Shown here: piece by piece, positions 9,368-18,483 of the stretch
Numbering within the stretch: position 1 is the first letter of the stretch
Layout of the letters: every line of letters starts with the position of its first letter
Assembly (NCBI GenBank): GCA_001804315.1
Contig: MHFT01000029.1
Coordinates: 1-49,524 of the forward strand
Reading direction: 5' to 3'
Length of the DNA: 49,524 nt
Source of the DNA: Omnitrophica bacterium RIFCSPLOWO2_12_FULL_50_11
Lineage (GTDB): Bacteria > Omnitrophota > Omnitrophia > Omnitrophales > Danuiimicrobiaceae
Notes under the pieces: model-generated
What the model saw: only the letters and a program-made list of their open reading frames with translations
Databases searched by the model: none
Told to the model about the DNA's origin: nothing
Position numbers and translations under genes: made by a program

Positions 9368-9545
9368 GGGCGTATCCCGCTTGATGCAGTGCCTTGATGT
9401 CCGTCATTGCGAGGCAGTATCCCAGGAGTTGCCGAAGCAATCTCGCGGGCTCGGGACAGGTTCCCCAATCTCAGAACGTAGATTGCTTCGACCATGCTTT
9501 GGTACGCCGTCTCACAATGACGACTTTATGAAGTGGTATCCGCCC
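9368..9545. mobile_element. MITE-like element, copy 1 (178 bp)
   Basis: The ends are imperfect inverted repeats: gggcgtatcccgctt on the left, and on the right the complement of gggcggataccactt (12 of 15 match). Inside is a second inverted pair around cgtcattg and caatgacg. Flanking it are TGAATGCTG (9359-9367) and TGAATCCTG (9546-9554), a 9-bp direct repeat with one mismatch that looks like a target duplication. Bases 9467-9490 are the exact reverse complement of 44518-44541 in copy 2. It has no coding capacity and would need a transposase supplied elsewhere. It ends only 16 bases before the recA -35 box. Confidence 0.75.
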
Positions 9546-9561
9546 TGAATCCTGGTTCTTC

Positions 9562-9590
9562 TTTACAAAAAAGGGCTAAGTCTGTATACT
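9562..9590 (+). promoter_or_regulatory. recA promoter with possible SOS operator
   Basis: TTTACA (9562-9567), 17 bases, then TATACT (9585-9590) is a strong sigma70-type promoter. Over its -10 box lies CTGT-N8-ACAT (9582-9597), one base from the proteobacterial LexA pattern CTGT-N8-ACAG. The operator is a guess, because LexA sites differ between phyla. The ribosome site AAGGAG is at 9605-9610. Confidence 0.6.
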
Positions 9591-9616
9591 TAAACATGTT
9601 ACAAAAGGAGATAGAA

Positions 9617-10726
9617 ATGCCAACTAAGAAACGCGCCGCCGCCAAAGAAGAGCAGAAGGAAAAAATCGTCGACAAAATCTCCCAAGAAAAGCAAAGAGCA
9701 CTCAACCTTACGCTTCAGCAGATTGAAAAACAGTTCGGAAAGGGTGCCATTATGACACTATCTGAGGAGCGGATGGGAGAAGTAAGCGTTATTCCGACAG
9801 GAGCGCTTTCCACAGACCTTGCCACAGGCATTGGTGGCGTCCCAAGGGGACGCATTGTTGAAATTTTTGGTCCCGAAGGAAGTGGTAAAACAACCTTAAC
9901 CTTAAGTATCGCGGCGCAAGTCCAAAAAACCGGGGGAGTTGCTGCTTTTATCGATGCTGAACACGCTTTAGACCCTACCTATGCACAAAAAATCGGCGTG
10001 CGGCTGGATGACCTGCTCATTTCTCAGCCAGATTCTGGCGAGCAAGCCCTACAAATCGTGGAACTGCTCGTACGTTCCAATGCGCTTGATCTTATTGTCG
10101 TCGATTCAGTAGCAGCACTCACACCGCGCGCAGAGATTGAAGGTGAAATGGGTGATGCCCAAATGGGCTTACAAGCCCGCCTCATGTCTCAAGCACTTAG
10201 GAAGCTGACTGCGATCACGAACCGCTCCAAAACTTGCATCGTATTTATCAACCAATTGCGACAGAAAATTGGTGTTATGTTCGGGAATCCGGAAACAACG
10301 CCGGGCGGCAAGGCGCTGAAATTCTATTCTTCGATGCGGATCGACATCCGTCGAATCGGTTCCATCAAAAAGGGTGATGAAGTCATCGGAAACCGCGTTC
10401 GGATGAAAGTCGTGAAAAACAAGTGCGCCGCACCTTTTAAACAAGCGGAATTTGACATCATGTTCGACGAGGGCATTTCGCGGTCCTCCAGTGTGATCGA
10501 TCTCGCTCTTGAGCATCACATTATCGAGAAATCTGGTTCCTGGGTCACCTACAACAATGAAAAGATGGGGCAGGGTCGCGAAGGGGTTCGATACTTTCTT
10601 AAAGAAAACCCACAGTTGCTGGACGAAATAGAGGCCAAGGTAAAAGACCAAATCCTGCGAGGAGGTAAATCCGGAGACGCCGAACCCGCACGAGAATCCG
10701 AAGTTGCCTCCGGAACAGAAGTGTAA
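9617..10726 (+). CDS. recA: Recombinase RecA
   Basis: RecA forms filaments on single-stranded DNA, drives strand exchange and triggers LexA cleavage. From the ATG at 9617 the protein has 369 residues. Walker A is GPEGSGKT (85-92); [12 protein letters not shown] is the Walker B strand, and [20 protein letters not shown] and [19 protein letters not shown] are typical core segments. The frame is open back to 9533 (GTG), but that stretch includes the end of the MITE-like element and the promoter, while AAGGAG sits 6 bases before 9617. A Lys-rich N-terminus precedes the core. Confidence 0.98.
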   Translation: MPTKKRAAAKEEQKEKIVDKISQEKQRALNLTLQQIEKQFGKGAIMTLSEERMGEVSVIPTGALSTDLATGIGGVPRGRIVEIFGPEGSGKTTLTLSIAAQVQKTGGVAAFIDAEHALDPTYAQKIGVRLDDLLISQPDSGEQALQIVELLVRSNALDLIVVDSVAALTPRAEIEGEMGDAQMGLQARLMSQALRKLTAITNRSKTCIVFINQLRQKIGVMFGNPETTPGGKALKFYSSMRIDIRRIGSIKKGDEVIGNRVRMKVVKNKCAAPFKQAEFDIMFDEGISRSSSVIDLALEHHIIEKSGSWVTYNNEKMGQGREGVRYFLKENPQLLDEIEAKVKDQILRGGKSGDAEPARESEVASGTEV

Positions 10727-10795
10727 AGTCCACTCGATGTCCACTCCTGGTAGGAAAAGAGGCCAGGGTGTGGAGGGGGACGAAATCAAATTCGC

Positions 10796-10825
10796 ACGGC
10801 GGGTGAGAATCCGCCGTATTTTTTT
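10796..10825 (+). terminator. Intrinsic terminator between recA and recX
   Basis: acggcgg (10796-10802) pairs with ccgccgt (10811-10817) around an 8-base loop, followed by A and seven T residues (10819-10825). It is a textbook rho-independent terminator 69 bases after recA. The recX ATG is at 10827, one base beyond the T-run. Confidence 0.85.
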
Positions 10826-10826
10826 A

Positions 10827-11324
10827 ATGGACCAAAATAGCAATGAAGAAGCTCAATTTAAGCAAGGATATTTGTATGCCGTGCGGCTTCTTACCGCAAG
10901 TAAGAAAAGCTCTGCAGAACTGCTCAACCGGCTTGAACGTAAAGGGTATGAATCCAACGTTGCACAACAAATTGTACAGAAATTAAAATCGCAGAAAGTG
11001 CTTCACGACCAGAAACTCGTCCAAGATACAATTCAGTGGGCGCAAGAGACAAAACACCTTGGGCGAAATCGTCTCATCCAAGAGTTTAAGAAACGGGGTA
11101 TTGAGCGAGCCCTGATTGACGAAGCGCTGAAGGCTTTGCCGCAGGCCAAAGAGCGTGAGCTGGCTCAAAATCTTGCTTACGAACGATGGGGACAATTAGG
11201 CAAGCTCGATTTCAAAAAGAGAACAAAACGCGTTTACAACTATCTGGTGAGCCGCGGCTTTGATTTTGAACTGTCGCGAGAAATTGTGATTGCTCTCAAA
11301 GGTGCGCACGATGACAACGCCTGA
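10827..11324 (+). CDS. recX: Regulatory protein RecX
   Basis: RecX caps RecA filaments and inhibits RecA. The 165-residue product is helical and has the RecX pattern: YAVRLLTASKKSSAELLNRL, KGY, and a later RTKRVYNYLVSRGFDF repeat. The ATG used lies directly after the recA terminator, with no Shine-Dalgarno, so expression probably depends on read-through or an unusual start. The frame is open to 10704 inside recA, which would add 41 residues unlike RecX. The gene overlaps alaS by 14 bases. Confidence 0.88.
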   Translation: MDQNSNEEAQFKQGYLYAVRLLTASKKSSAELLNRLERKGYESNVAQQIVQKLKSQKVLHDQKLVQDTIQWAQETKHLGRNRLIQEFKKRGIERALIDEALKALPQAKERELAQNLAYERWGQLGKLDFKKRTKRVYNYLVSRGFDFELSREIVIALKGAHDDNA

Positions 11325-13923
11325 ACTGAGACAGCGGTTTTTAGATTTTTTTAAGCGGAAAGGCCATCAGGTTGTCAAAAGCGATTCATTAATTCCGGCC
11401 AACGACCCGACGCTCCTATTTACGGGGGCAGGAATGAATCAGTTTAAGGATTACTTTCTTGGGGTGAAGAATGACCTAAAACGTGCGGCCTCTTCACAGA
11501 AATGTCTCAGAACAGGAGACCTAGACTTGGTCGGCAAAACACCTTATCACCACACTTTTTTTGAGATGCTTGGTAACTTTTCTTTTGGGGATTACTTCAA
11601 ACAGGAAGCAATCGAGTGGGCTTGGGAATTTCTTACGGAAGAGCTGAAGATAAGGAGAAATCGTCTTTATGTAAGTGTCCATGAAAAAGACGAAGAAGCG
11701 CTTCGCATTTGGTCCAAAAAGATCGGGATTCCAAAAGGGTTGATTGCCAGATTAGGAGATCACGCGAACTTCTGGCCGGCCGACGCCCCACAACTCGGTC
11801 CGAATGGTCCTTGCGGCCCTTGCTCTGAGATTTTCATCGATCAAGGTGAGGGTTACCCCGGAAGCCGCCGCCATCGATTTTGGGCGGATGACCCGTCTGG
11901 GCGCTTTGCAGAAGTCTGGAACCTGGTGTTCACTCAATACGAGCGGGAAGCAAGTGGGCGGCTCGTACCTCTTAAGACACAAAATATTGATACAGGTATG
12001 GGACTTGAACGCCTTGCTTGCACCCTGCAGCGCAAACGGACGAACTTTGAGATCGATCTGTTTGATCCTCTCGTGAAGCATTTAATGAAAAGAGCGCCAA
12101 GAAATACGAAGATAGACTCCAGTCATCTGTACGCCATTGTGGATCATGTGCGCGCCTCGGTGGTGGCGATTTGCGACGGTGCTCATCCCTCAAACGAAAG
12201 CCGTGGTTATGTCATTCGGAAGTTACTTCGCCGTGCGATATGGAAAGGCCGGGTTTCAAAACTCAAGTTCCCGTTGCTTCCGCCCATGATTCCGATCGTG
12301 ATCGAGACATTGGCAGACGAATATCCAGAGCTGCGACAAGCGGAAAGAAGCGCGATCCAAACCGTACGCTCCGAAGAAGAACGCTTTCAAGACACACTCG
12401 ACAGCGGCCTCTCCGTCGTCTCAGAACTAATTCGTAAGGCAAAAAAGCGAAAGGAAAAAGTGCTCTCAGGGGAAGAGGTGTTCCAATTGTATGATACGTT
12501 TGGTTTTCCCGACGAACTCACACGAACGATCGCCAGAGAAGAGGGGGTTACCATCGACGAAAAAGGTTTCTTATCTCTTCTCGAAGCACAACGGCAACGA
12601 GCGAAAGAGTCGAGCAAACTTCAAGCGACCATTTTTGCTACCTCGAAGATGAACGAAGACTTCCCGAAGTCGTGGCCATCAAAGTTCCTGGGTTATGAAA
12701 CCCTGGAGGCCGAAAGTTGTGTTCAGTGGTCGAAGGTCTCCGATCAAGAGGGTATCGTGGTGCTCGATCAAACACCGTTTTATCCAGAAGGTGGAGGCCA
12801 AGTGGGTGATACGGGGTTTTTGGAAGGTGACCGCTTTAAGTTCCGAGTTAAAGACACCCAAAAAAAAGAAGGGGTCATTTTACACCACGGTGCAGCTCTG
12901 AAAGGGCAACCTAAGGTGAACGACAAATGCCGTGCGGTGGTCGATCGAAAAAGGCGTGAAGCAACGAAGCGAAACCACACGGCCACTCATTTGCTTCAGT
13001 CCGCGTTGAGGACTGCTTTGGGCGCACATATACGCCAGGTTGGCTCGCTCGTCAATCCCGACAAACTCAGATTTGACTTCACTCATGGCAAACCATTAAC
13101 TGAAGATGAGATCCGGCGCACCGAGGAGTGGGTCAATCAAGCCATTCTCGATTGCGTGTCGGTTGAACCGAGGCAGGAACGATATGAGGACGCCGTCAAA
13201 GCAGGCGCTCTCGCATTCTTTGGGGATAAATATACAGAAAGGGTTCGCACGATTAACATCACAGGCCGAAGCAAAGAACTATGCGGCGGAACGCATTGCC
13301 ACAACACAGGTGAAATCGGCGGCTTTGTTATCACAAGTGAAACATCGATCGGAAGCGGTACGCGCCGTATCGAAGCGATCACAGGACTCAATACGATTGA
13401 ATACCTGCGATCACTCCAGCAACAGATTCGTCAAGCTTCCTTGGCATTAAAGGTCGTGCCCGAACGGCTCACGGAGCGGGTTGAAAAACTGTGCAAAAGA
13501 GTGCGCGAGTTTGAACGGTCTGGTGAATCAGGAACCCGTACGTTAGGACACACGATCGATCCAGATCAAGCGATCCGCTCAGCTCAAAAGATCGGCTCCC
13601 TCCAACTGATCTGCGACACCGTCTCACAAGTTACGTTGCCCAATTTACGAAACTTGGCGGATCAAATACGAACGAAGGCGAAGAGATCTGTCCTAGCGCT
13701 CTTTTCAAAGCAAGATTCTAAAGTTCATATCGTCATCGCTTTGACAGACGATCTCCTGACAACAAAACTCGATGCCAAAGTGCTCGCGCAAGCAGCAGCA
13801 CTCAATTTAGAGGGAAGCGCTGGAGGCCGAAAAGACCTGGCACAGGGCGGGGGACGAAAGGCAGATGGAATTGAGCAAGCAGTTGAGACATTGGTCAAAC
13901 TCATTCGCAAGACTGTGAACTAG
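11311..13923 (+). CDS. alaS: Alanyl-tRNA synthetase
   Basis: AlaRS charges tRNA-Ala and edits mischarged Ser/Gly. The 870-residue chain has the class II catalytic core (about 1-240, beginning TTPELRQRFLDFFKRKGHQV), the RNA-binding middle, the editing domain zinc site His556, His560 (HTATH) with Cys658 and His662 (CGGTH), and a C-terminal DHHA1-type domain ending GGGRKADGI. AAAGG sits 8 bases before the ATG inside recX. The recA-recX-alaS order is common in several Gram-negative groups. Confidence 0.97.
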   Translation: MTTPELRQRFLDFFKRKGHQVVKSDSLIPANDPTLLFTGAGMNQFKDYFLGVKNDLKRAASSQKCLRTGDLDLVGKTPYHHTFFEMLGNFSFGDYFKQEAIEWAWEFLTEELKIRRNRLYVSVHEKDEEALRIWSKKIGIPKGLIARLGDHANFWPADAPQLGPNGPCGPCSEIFIDQGEGYPGSRRHRFWADDPSGRFAEVWNLVFTQYEREASGRLVPLKTQNIDTGMGLERLACTLQRKRTNFEIDLFDPLVKHLMKRAPRNTKIDSSHLYAIVDHVRASVVAICDGAHPSNESRGYVIRKLLRRAIWKGRVSKLKFPLLPPMIPIVIETLADEYPELRQAERSAIQTVRSEEERFQDTLDSGLSVVSELIRKAKKRKEKVLSGEEVFQLYDTFGFPDELTRTIAREEGVTIDEKGFLSLLEAQRQRAKESSKLQATIFATSKMNEDFPKSWPSKFLGYETLEAESCVQWSKVSDQEGIVVLDQTPFYPEGGGQVGDTGFLEGDRFKFRVKDTQKKEGVILHHGAALKGQPKVNDKCRAVVDRKRREATKRNHTATHLLQSALRTALGAHIRQVGSLVNPDKLRFDFTHGKPLTEDEIRRTEEWVNQAILDCVSVEPRQERYEDAVKAGALAFFGDKYTERVRTINITGRSKELCGGTHCHNTGEIGGFVITSETSIGSGTRRIEAITGLNTIEYLRSLQQQIRQASLALKVVPERLTERVEKLCKRVREFERSGESGTRTLGHTIDPDQAIRSAQKIGSLQLICDTVSQVTLPNLRNLADQIRTKAKRSVLALFSKQDSKVHIVIALTDDLLTTKLDAKVLAQAAALNLEGSAGGRKDLAQGGGRKADGIEQAVETLVKLIRKTVN

Positions 13924-13989
13924 GTCCGAGCACGGCAAAGCAGAAGGGCAAAAAAGGTGTATGAAAAATTTTGAGTCGAGGTACTAGAA

Positions 13990-15237
13990 ATGCCGCTTGT
14001 CCATTGGGATAAACAATCGTCTAAACGCTTGAATCGATCTTGTGGTTACCAAGTAGACAAAAATCTGTCTAAAAAAGTGGCCAAGATCCTCCAGGACGTT
14101 CGACTCCATGGCGACAGAGCGCTCCTAAGATATACTCGTGCGTTTGACGGGATCGAACTTACGATGAAACGTATTGCGGTAAACGAAGGAGATATTAATC
14201 GTGCCTTTGAACGCATCAAATTCGAGTTTGTGCCATTGCTGAAACAAATTCGTGACAATGTGACTGCCTATTACCAAGCCGAATTACAAAAATCTTTTTC
14301 CATCGATGGCAAAGACGGGATCGTCCTGGGCAAGCAGTATCGTCCTTTGGATCGAGTGGGAATTTACATCCCGGGAGGAACAGCACCCCTCGTTTCCACG
14401 GTCTATATGACCGTCATCCCAGCAACGGTCGCTGGGGTGAAAGAAATTGTCATCACAACGCCGCCAAGTCGCGAAACCGGTGAAATCGATCCCCATATTC
14501 TTGCCGTGGCGAATCTGCTTGGTGTCAAGAAGATTTACCGAATTGGAGGCGCTCAGGCCGTCGCAGCGCTTGCGTTTGGAACCCGTACGATTCCGAAAGT
14601 TGATAAAATCGTAGGACCTGGGAATCAATATGTCACCGAAGCCAAGCGTCAGGTCTTTGGTTATGTGGACATTGACATGGTAGCAGGTCCAAGCGAAGTT
14701 GCAATTCTGGCTGATGGCGACGCCGACCCTAACTATGTCACCTGTGATCTGCTCGCACAGACCGAACATTTCAGCGGTATTTCATTCCTGATTACGAATT
14801 CGAAAAAATTAGCAGAGCTCATTCAAAAACGTGTGGACAACTGTACGATTATCCTCGTCAAAAACCTAAACGAGGGCTGTGAGGTAGTCGATGAAATTGC
14901 GCCGGAACATCTTGAGATCATGACGGCCAAACCCGAACATTGGATGAAACAGATTTCGCACGCAGGCGCTATTTTTCTGGGGCCTTACTCACCAGCAGTC
15001 ATCGGAGACTATCTTGCGGGGCCAAGTCACGTGCTCCCGACAGGCGGAACAGCACGTTACTTTTCACCTTTAAGTGCGGCTTCCTTTATTAAAGGCACGC
15101 AGATCATCAGTTACACGAAGGAATCACTCAAGAGGACCCGTGAGCCGATCCGAAAATTAACTGATATGGAAGGTCTTATTCTTCACCGCATCTCTTTGGA
15201 ATCACGATTTATTCAGTCCCCTACGGAAAACAAGTAG
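13990..15237 (+). CDS. hisD: Histidinol dehydrogenase (HisD)
   Basis: HisD carries out the last two oxidations of histidine synthesis, using NAD and zinc. The 415-residue protein has the family blocks GIYIPGGTAPLVSTVYM, KIVGPGNQYVTEAKR, AGPSEVAILAD, LLAQTEHFSG (catalytic Glu-His pair about 259-260) and GPSHVLPTGGTARY. It heads the histidine run after a 66-base gap with no clear promoter, so it may be read from the alaS transcript. Confidence 0.97.
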   Translation: MPLVHWDKQSSKRLNRSCGYQVDKNLSKKVAKILQDVRLHGDRALLRYTRAFDGIELTMKRIAVNEGDINRAFERIKFEFVPLLKQIRDNVTAYYQAELQKSFSIDGKDGIVLGKQYRPLDRVGIYIPGGTAPLVSTVYMTVIPATVAGVKEIVITTPPSRETGEIDPHILAVANLLGVKKIYRIGGAQAVAALAFGTRTIPKVDKIVGPGNQYVTEAKRQVFGYVDIDMVAGPSEVAILADGDADPNYVTCDLLAQTEHFSGISFLITNSKKLAELIQKRVDNCTIILVKNLNEGCEVVDEIAPEHLEIMTAKPEHWMKQISHAGAIFLGPYSPAVIGDYLAGPSHVLPTGGTARYFSPLSAASFIKGTQIISYTKESLKRTREPIRKLTDMEGLILHRISLESRFIQSPTENK

Positions 15238-15315
15238 AAAAGACCATCATTACGGCCTCTTGTTCTTACGCGGGTCGAGCTCAAAGTTGTCACACGTTCG
15301 GAGGAGGAGTCATTC

Positions 15316-15918
15316 ATGCCAAGTCGAAAACGTTCGGCCACGGTCCGCCGAAATACACAAGAGACGCAAATCCGGTTAACGCTGGTGGTAGATGGGAAGG
15401 GATCCGCGAATGTCAAAACAGGTATCCCATTTTTAGACCATATGCTCGTGAGCCTGGCAAAACATGGTCTTTTCGATCTCAACCTGTCTGCCCAGGGCGA
15501 TCTCCACGTTGACATTCACCATACGAATGAAGACGCAGGAATCGTTCTCGGCCAAGCATTTACACAAGCACTCGGATCAAAACAGGGGATTCGGAGGTTT
15601 GGTTTTTTCAGCGTCCCCATGGACGAAGCGCTTGTCCGCGCCAGTCTCGATTTTTCTGGGCGCCCTTCTTTCCTCGTCCTAAAAAATAGAGGGGTGAAAT
15701 TTTCCCGCTTAGAGACTTATTCTTTTCATGATGCGACAGAATTCCTGCGCGCGTTCACGATCCAAGCGAAAGCGAATTTAACGGTCGAAGTCGTTAACGG
15801 TGAAGATTCGCACCACATCATTGAAGCAACATTCAAGGCGGTAGCCAAAGCGCTCGATATGGCGACGCAAGTCGATGAGCGTGTAAAAGGAATTCCCTCA
15901 ACGAAGGGAGTTCTGTAA
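15316..15918 (+). CDS. hisB: Imidazoleglycerol-phosphate dehydratase (HisB)
   Basis: This manganese enzyme dehydrates imidazole glycerol phosphate. The 200-residue protein is the single-domain form; the histidinol-phosphatase domain fused in enterobacterial HisB is absent. Metal-binding motifs are visible: FLDHMLVSLAKHG, DIHHTNEDAGI and SHHIIEATFKA. A strong GGAGGAGG ribosome site lies at about 15300-15307. Some N-terminal residues (MPSRKRSATVRRNTQE) are basic. Confidence 0.97.
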   Translation: MPSRKRSATVRRNTQETQIRLTLVVDGKGSANVKTGIPFLDHMLVSLAKHGLFDLNLSAQGDLHVDIHHTNEDAGIVLGQAFTQALGSKQGIRRFGFFSVPMDEALVRASLDFSGRPSFLVLKNRGVKFSRLETYSFHDATEFLRAFTIQAKANLTVEVVNGEDSHHIIEATFKAVAKALDMATQVDERVKGIPSTKGVL

Positions 15919-15953
15919 CTCAAAAAAACTCGATGTTTCAATTTTGACAGGAT

Positions 15954-16574
15954 ATGGAACACATCGGTGTGATTGATTACGGCATGGGAAACCTCCGGAG
16001 CGTCAGTAAGGCAATCGAACACCTCGGACGAACGGTGTATGTCGGCAGTAATGCCAGAAAATTATCGCGTGTTCGGAAATTGATCCTGCCTGGCGTAGGT
16101 GCTTTTGGCGATGCCATTCGTGAGTTAAAGAAACTGAAGTTAATTTCGCTCCTTCGCGAGGCTGTGGAGCGCGGAATACCTCTTCTCGGCATATGCCTTG
16201 GCTTGCAGTTGTTTTTTGAGCGAAGCGAAGAAAGCCCGCACGTCCAAGGCCTGGGCATCTGGAGAGGCTCTGTGGTCAGATTGAAGCCGTCATCTCAGGC
16301 GACCTACAAGGTCCCGCATATGGGATGGAACCAGGTCCATCTCAAGCAACGCTCGTGGATGGTTTCGAACGTCAAGGACAAGTCCCATTTTTATTTCGTC
16401 CATTCTTATTACGCGCGGCCGAAAGACAGAAATCTGATCGTAGGGGTTGCCGATTATGGGATACAGATTCCGGCAATTCTCGCTTCAGCCACTGTGTGTG
16501 CCGTTCAATTTCATCCAGAAAAAAGCCAGCACGCCGGTCTTCAAATCTTGAAAAATTTCATCCATAGGCCCTGA
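15954..16574 (+). CDS. hisH: Imidazole glycerol phosphate synthase, glutaminase subunit (HisH)
   Basis: HisH frees ammonia from glutamine and feeds it to HisF. The 206-residue class I amidotransferase has Cys81 in GICLGLQLFF, with His187 and Glu189 in VQFHPEKSQ, making the triad. The N-terminal IGVIDYGMGNLRSV is typical. Its TGA overlaps the hisA ATG by one base (TGATG), indicating coupled translation. Confidence 0.97.
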   Translation: MEHIGVIDYGMGNLRSVSKAIEHLGRTVYVGSNARKLSRVRKLILPGVGAFGDAIRELKKLKLISLLREAVERGIPLLGICLGLQLFFERSEESPHVQGLGIWRGSVVRLKPSSQATYKVPHMGWNQVHLKQRSWMVSNVKDKSHFYFVHSYYARPKDRNLIVGVADYGIQIPAILASATVCAVQFHPEKSQHAGLQILKNFIHRP

Positions 16575-17308
16575 TGCTCATCATTCCCGCAATCGATTTA
16601 CAAGACGGGCGTGTGGTACGGCTCTGGCAGGGTCGCTTCCACCTAGAAACGACTTATTCCGAGTCTCCGGCTGACATCATGTCCCTTTGGCAACGCGAGG
16701 GGGCACAGCTCGTTCATGTCATCGATCTCGACGGAGCCCGGGTGGGTGTTCCCAGAAATATGGCGGCTTTGAAGGAGATTCTGGATGTCGCTCAAGTGCC
16801 TGTTCAGTTCGGTGGCGGATTGCGCGAACTGAAAACCGTTGAGGCCGTTTTGGAAGCAGGAGTCTCGCGCGCTGTCATCGGTACCCAAGCATTTGAGGAA
16901 CCGCTCATGAACCGGTTGATCGAAAAATTCAGAGAACGCATTGCCGTTGCACTCGATGTCCGAGACGGCAGAATCCAAACCCACGGTTGGCAGTCCCAAT
17001 CGGAAGACTGGACGCCAAAAACATTCTGCCGAATATTGGGGGAGAGCGGCGTAAAAACCGTGATTGTTACGGATACGTCTCGAGACGGAACACTCGACGG
17101 TCCAAACTTTGATCTTTTGAACCAAGTGCTTGAGGCAGAGACCATGGAGGTCATTATTTCAGGTGGAATCGCCAACTTGTCAGACTTGGAAAAGTTAGCA
17201 CAGATTGCCAATGAATATTTTGTTGGAGCGATCGTCGGAAGAGCACTTTATGAACACAAATTTAAACTTTCGGAAGCGATTCAACAGTTCCAGGGCGGTG
17301 CCTTATGA
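16574..17308 (+). CDS. hisA: ProFAR isomerase (HisA)
   Basis: HisA performs the Amadori rearrangement of ProFAR to PRFAR on a TIM barrel. The 244-residue chain shows the catalytic Asp8 in IPAIDLQDGRVVRL and Asp128 in VALDVRDGR, plus phosphate-binding GGGLR and ISGGIANLSDL segments. The gene overlaps hisH by one base and the next small gene by four. Confidence 0.96.
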   Translation: MLIIPAIDLQDGRVVRLWQGRFHLETTYSESPADIMSLWQREGAQLVHVIDLDGARVGVPRNMAALKEILDVAQVPVQFGGGLRELKTVEAVLEAGVSRAVIGTQAFEEPLMNRLIEKFRERIAVALDVRDGRIQTHGWQSQSEDWTPKTFCRILGESGVKTVIVTDTSRDGTLDGPNFDLLNQVLEAETMEVIISGGIANLSDLEKLAQIANEYFVGAIVGRALYEHKFKLSEAIQQFQGGAL

Positions 17309-17703
17309 ACACAAGTTTGATTCGACGTCTGATGGAAGAACGTGAGTGGTCATGGCCTGCGATTGGAATTGTAACGATCCTGGTCGGCCTCGTACTCCGC
17401 AGTTTTTTTCTCTCTCGTATCTTACGGCAAATTAAGGCGAGCAATCGACAATGGTACAAACGGACACAAACCTACTACGAGGGCCGGGCGCTCCTCGGGT
17501 GGATTTTCTTCGGCTTGTTTGTTGGTGGTTCCATGCTTTTGTGGCGATTCGAAAGTTTCTTCCTCAAATACCTAGATGTGTGGCTTTGCTGGATCATCCT
17601 CGGAACCTGTCTTGTCATTTCGCTCTTGCTGCACATTTGCGCCTATGCGCAGTCTATGGTCGACGCGATTCGAGACCAGGGCGTCTTAGATAAGGAACAT
17701 TAA
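17305..17703 (+). CDS. Unrecognised three-helix membrane protein inside the his operon
   Basis: I do not recognise this 132-residue protein. It has three hydrophobic segments, at about residues 18-37 ([18 protein letters not shown]), 63-81 ([18 protein letters not shown]) and 92-113 ([18 protein letters not shown]), and basic stretches between them. It has no signal peptide cleavage site or catalytic motif. Its ATG overlaps the hisA stop (ATGA) and hisF begins 4 bases after it, so it is firmly co-translated with the histidine genes. The tight packing argues that it is a real gene. A transport, anchoring or unrelated membrane role cannot be told apart. Confidence 0.75.
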   Translation: MNTSLIRRLMEEREWSWPAIGIVTILVGLVLRSFFLSRILRQIKASNRQWYKRTQTYYEGRALLGWIFFGLFVGGSMLLWRFESFFLKYLDVWLCWIILGTCLVISLLLHICAYAQSMVDAIRDQGVLDKEH

Positions 17704-17707
17704 AAGA

Positions 17708-18466
17708 ATGCTCACACGTCGGGTCATTCCATGCCTCGATGTCAATAAAGGACGCGTCGTAAAAGGTGTAAACTTTGTAAATCATAGAGACGCGGGCGAT
17801 CCCGTTCAATGCGCCAAAGCTTATGATCGATCGGGCGCGGACGAGCTCGTATTCCTCGATATCACTGCCTCTTATGATGCGCGTCCGATTACCTTGAGGA
17901 TGGTCGAGCAAGTAGCGGAATCGATCTATATCCCGTTCACGGTAGGTGGTGGTATTCGATCGCTCGAAGACATCCGCGCTCTCTTGAAGGCGGGCTGCGA
18001 CAAAGTTTCACTGAACACAAGTGCGGTAGAAAACCCAAACCTGGTCAAACGCGCGGGCAGCCGCTTTGGATGTCAATGTATTGTCGTCGCCATCGACGCA
18101 AAGCAGGCAACGGCTCATAGTTGGCGTGTTTACACACACGGCGGTCGCAAACCCACCCAGTGGGATGCCATCCGGTGGGCGAAGCACGTTGCCGAGTTAG
18201 GCGCAGGTGAAATCCTTTTGACCAGTATGGACCGAGATGGAACGAAACATGGTTATGATCTCGATTTGACGCGATCGGTTTCAGATGCTGTCTCCATTCC
18301 GGTGATCGCTTCTGGAGGCGCCGGGACACTCGAACATCTGTATGAAGCATGTGTGAAAGGCAAAGCGAGTGCGGTCTTAGCTGCTTCCATTTTTCATTTT
18401 GGCGAATATACGATTCGTGCGGCCAAAAGATATTTAGCCCGGAAAAGAATTCCCGTCCGGCTCTAA
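17708..18466 (+). CDS. hisF: Imidazole glycerol phosphate synthase, cyclase subunit (HisF)
   Basis: HisF closes the imidazole ring with ammonia from HisH and releases AICAR. The 252-residue barrel has catalytic Asp11 in [14 protein letters not shown] and Asp130 in [28 protein letters not shown] and [12 protein letters not shown] are further family signatures. It starts 4 bases after the small membrane-protein gene, which separates it from hisA, where the two often adjoin. Confidence 0.97.
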   Translation: MLTRRVIPCLDVNKGRVVKGVNFVNHRDAGDPVQCAKAYDRSGADELVFLDITASYDARPITLRMVEQVAESIYIPFTVGGGIRSLEDIRALLKAGCDKVSLNTSAVENPNLVKRAGSRFGCQCIVVAIDAKQATAHSWRVYTHGGRKPTQWDAIRWAKHVAELGAGEILLTSMDRDGTKHGYDLDLTRSVSDAVSIPVIASGGAGTLEHLYEACVKGKASAVLAASIFHFGEYTIRAAKRYLARKRIPVRL

Positions 18467-18483
18467 ACCGCTGAGAGAAGCCC

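Larger units (their letters stand above)
9296..9616. other. Gap between PC4-like gene and recA
   Basis: These 321 bases hold no convincing gene. They contain a hairpin (9321-9347), a MITE-like element (9368-9545) with flanking short repeats, and the recA promoter and ribosome site (9562-9610). Confidence 0.8.

Noticed and set aside
9533-9616. In-frame GTG extension of recA
   Set aside because: It includes the end of the MITE-like element and the recA promoter, and a good ribosome site precedes the ATG at 9617.
10169-10843. 224-codon minus-strand frame over recA
   Set aside because: It is antisense to recA, with no recognisable domain.
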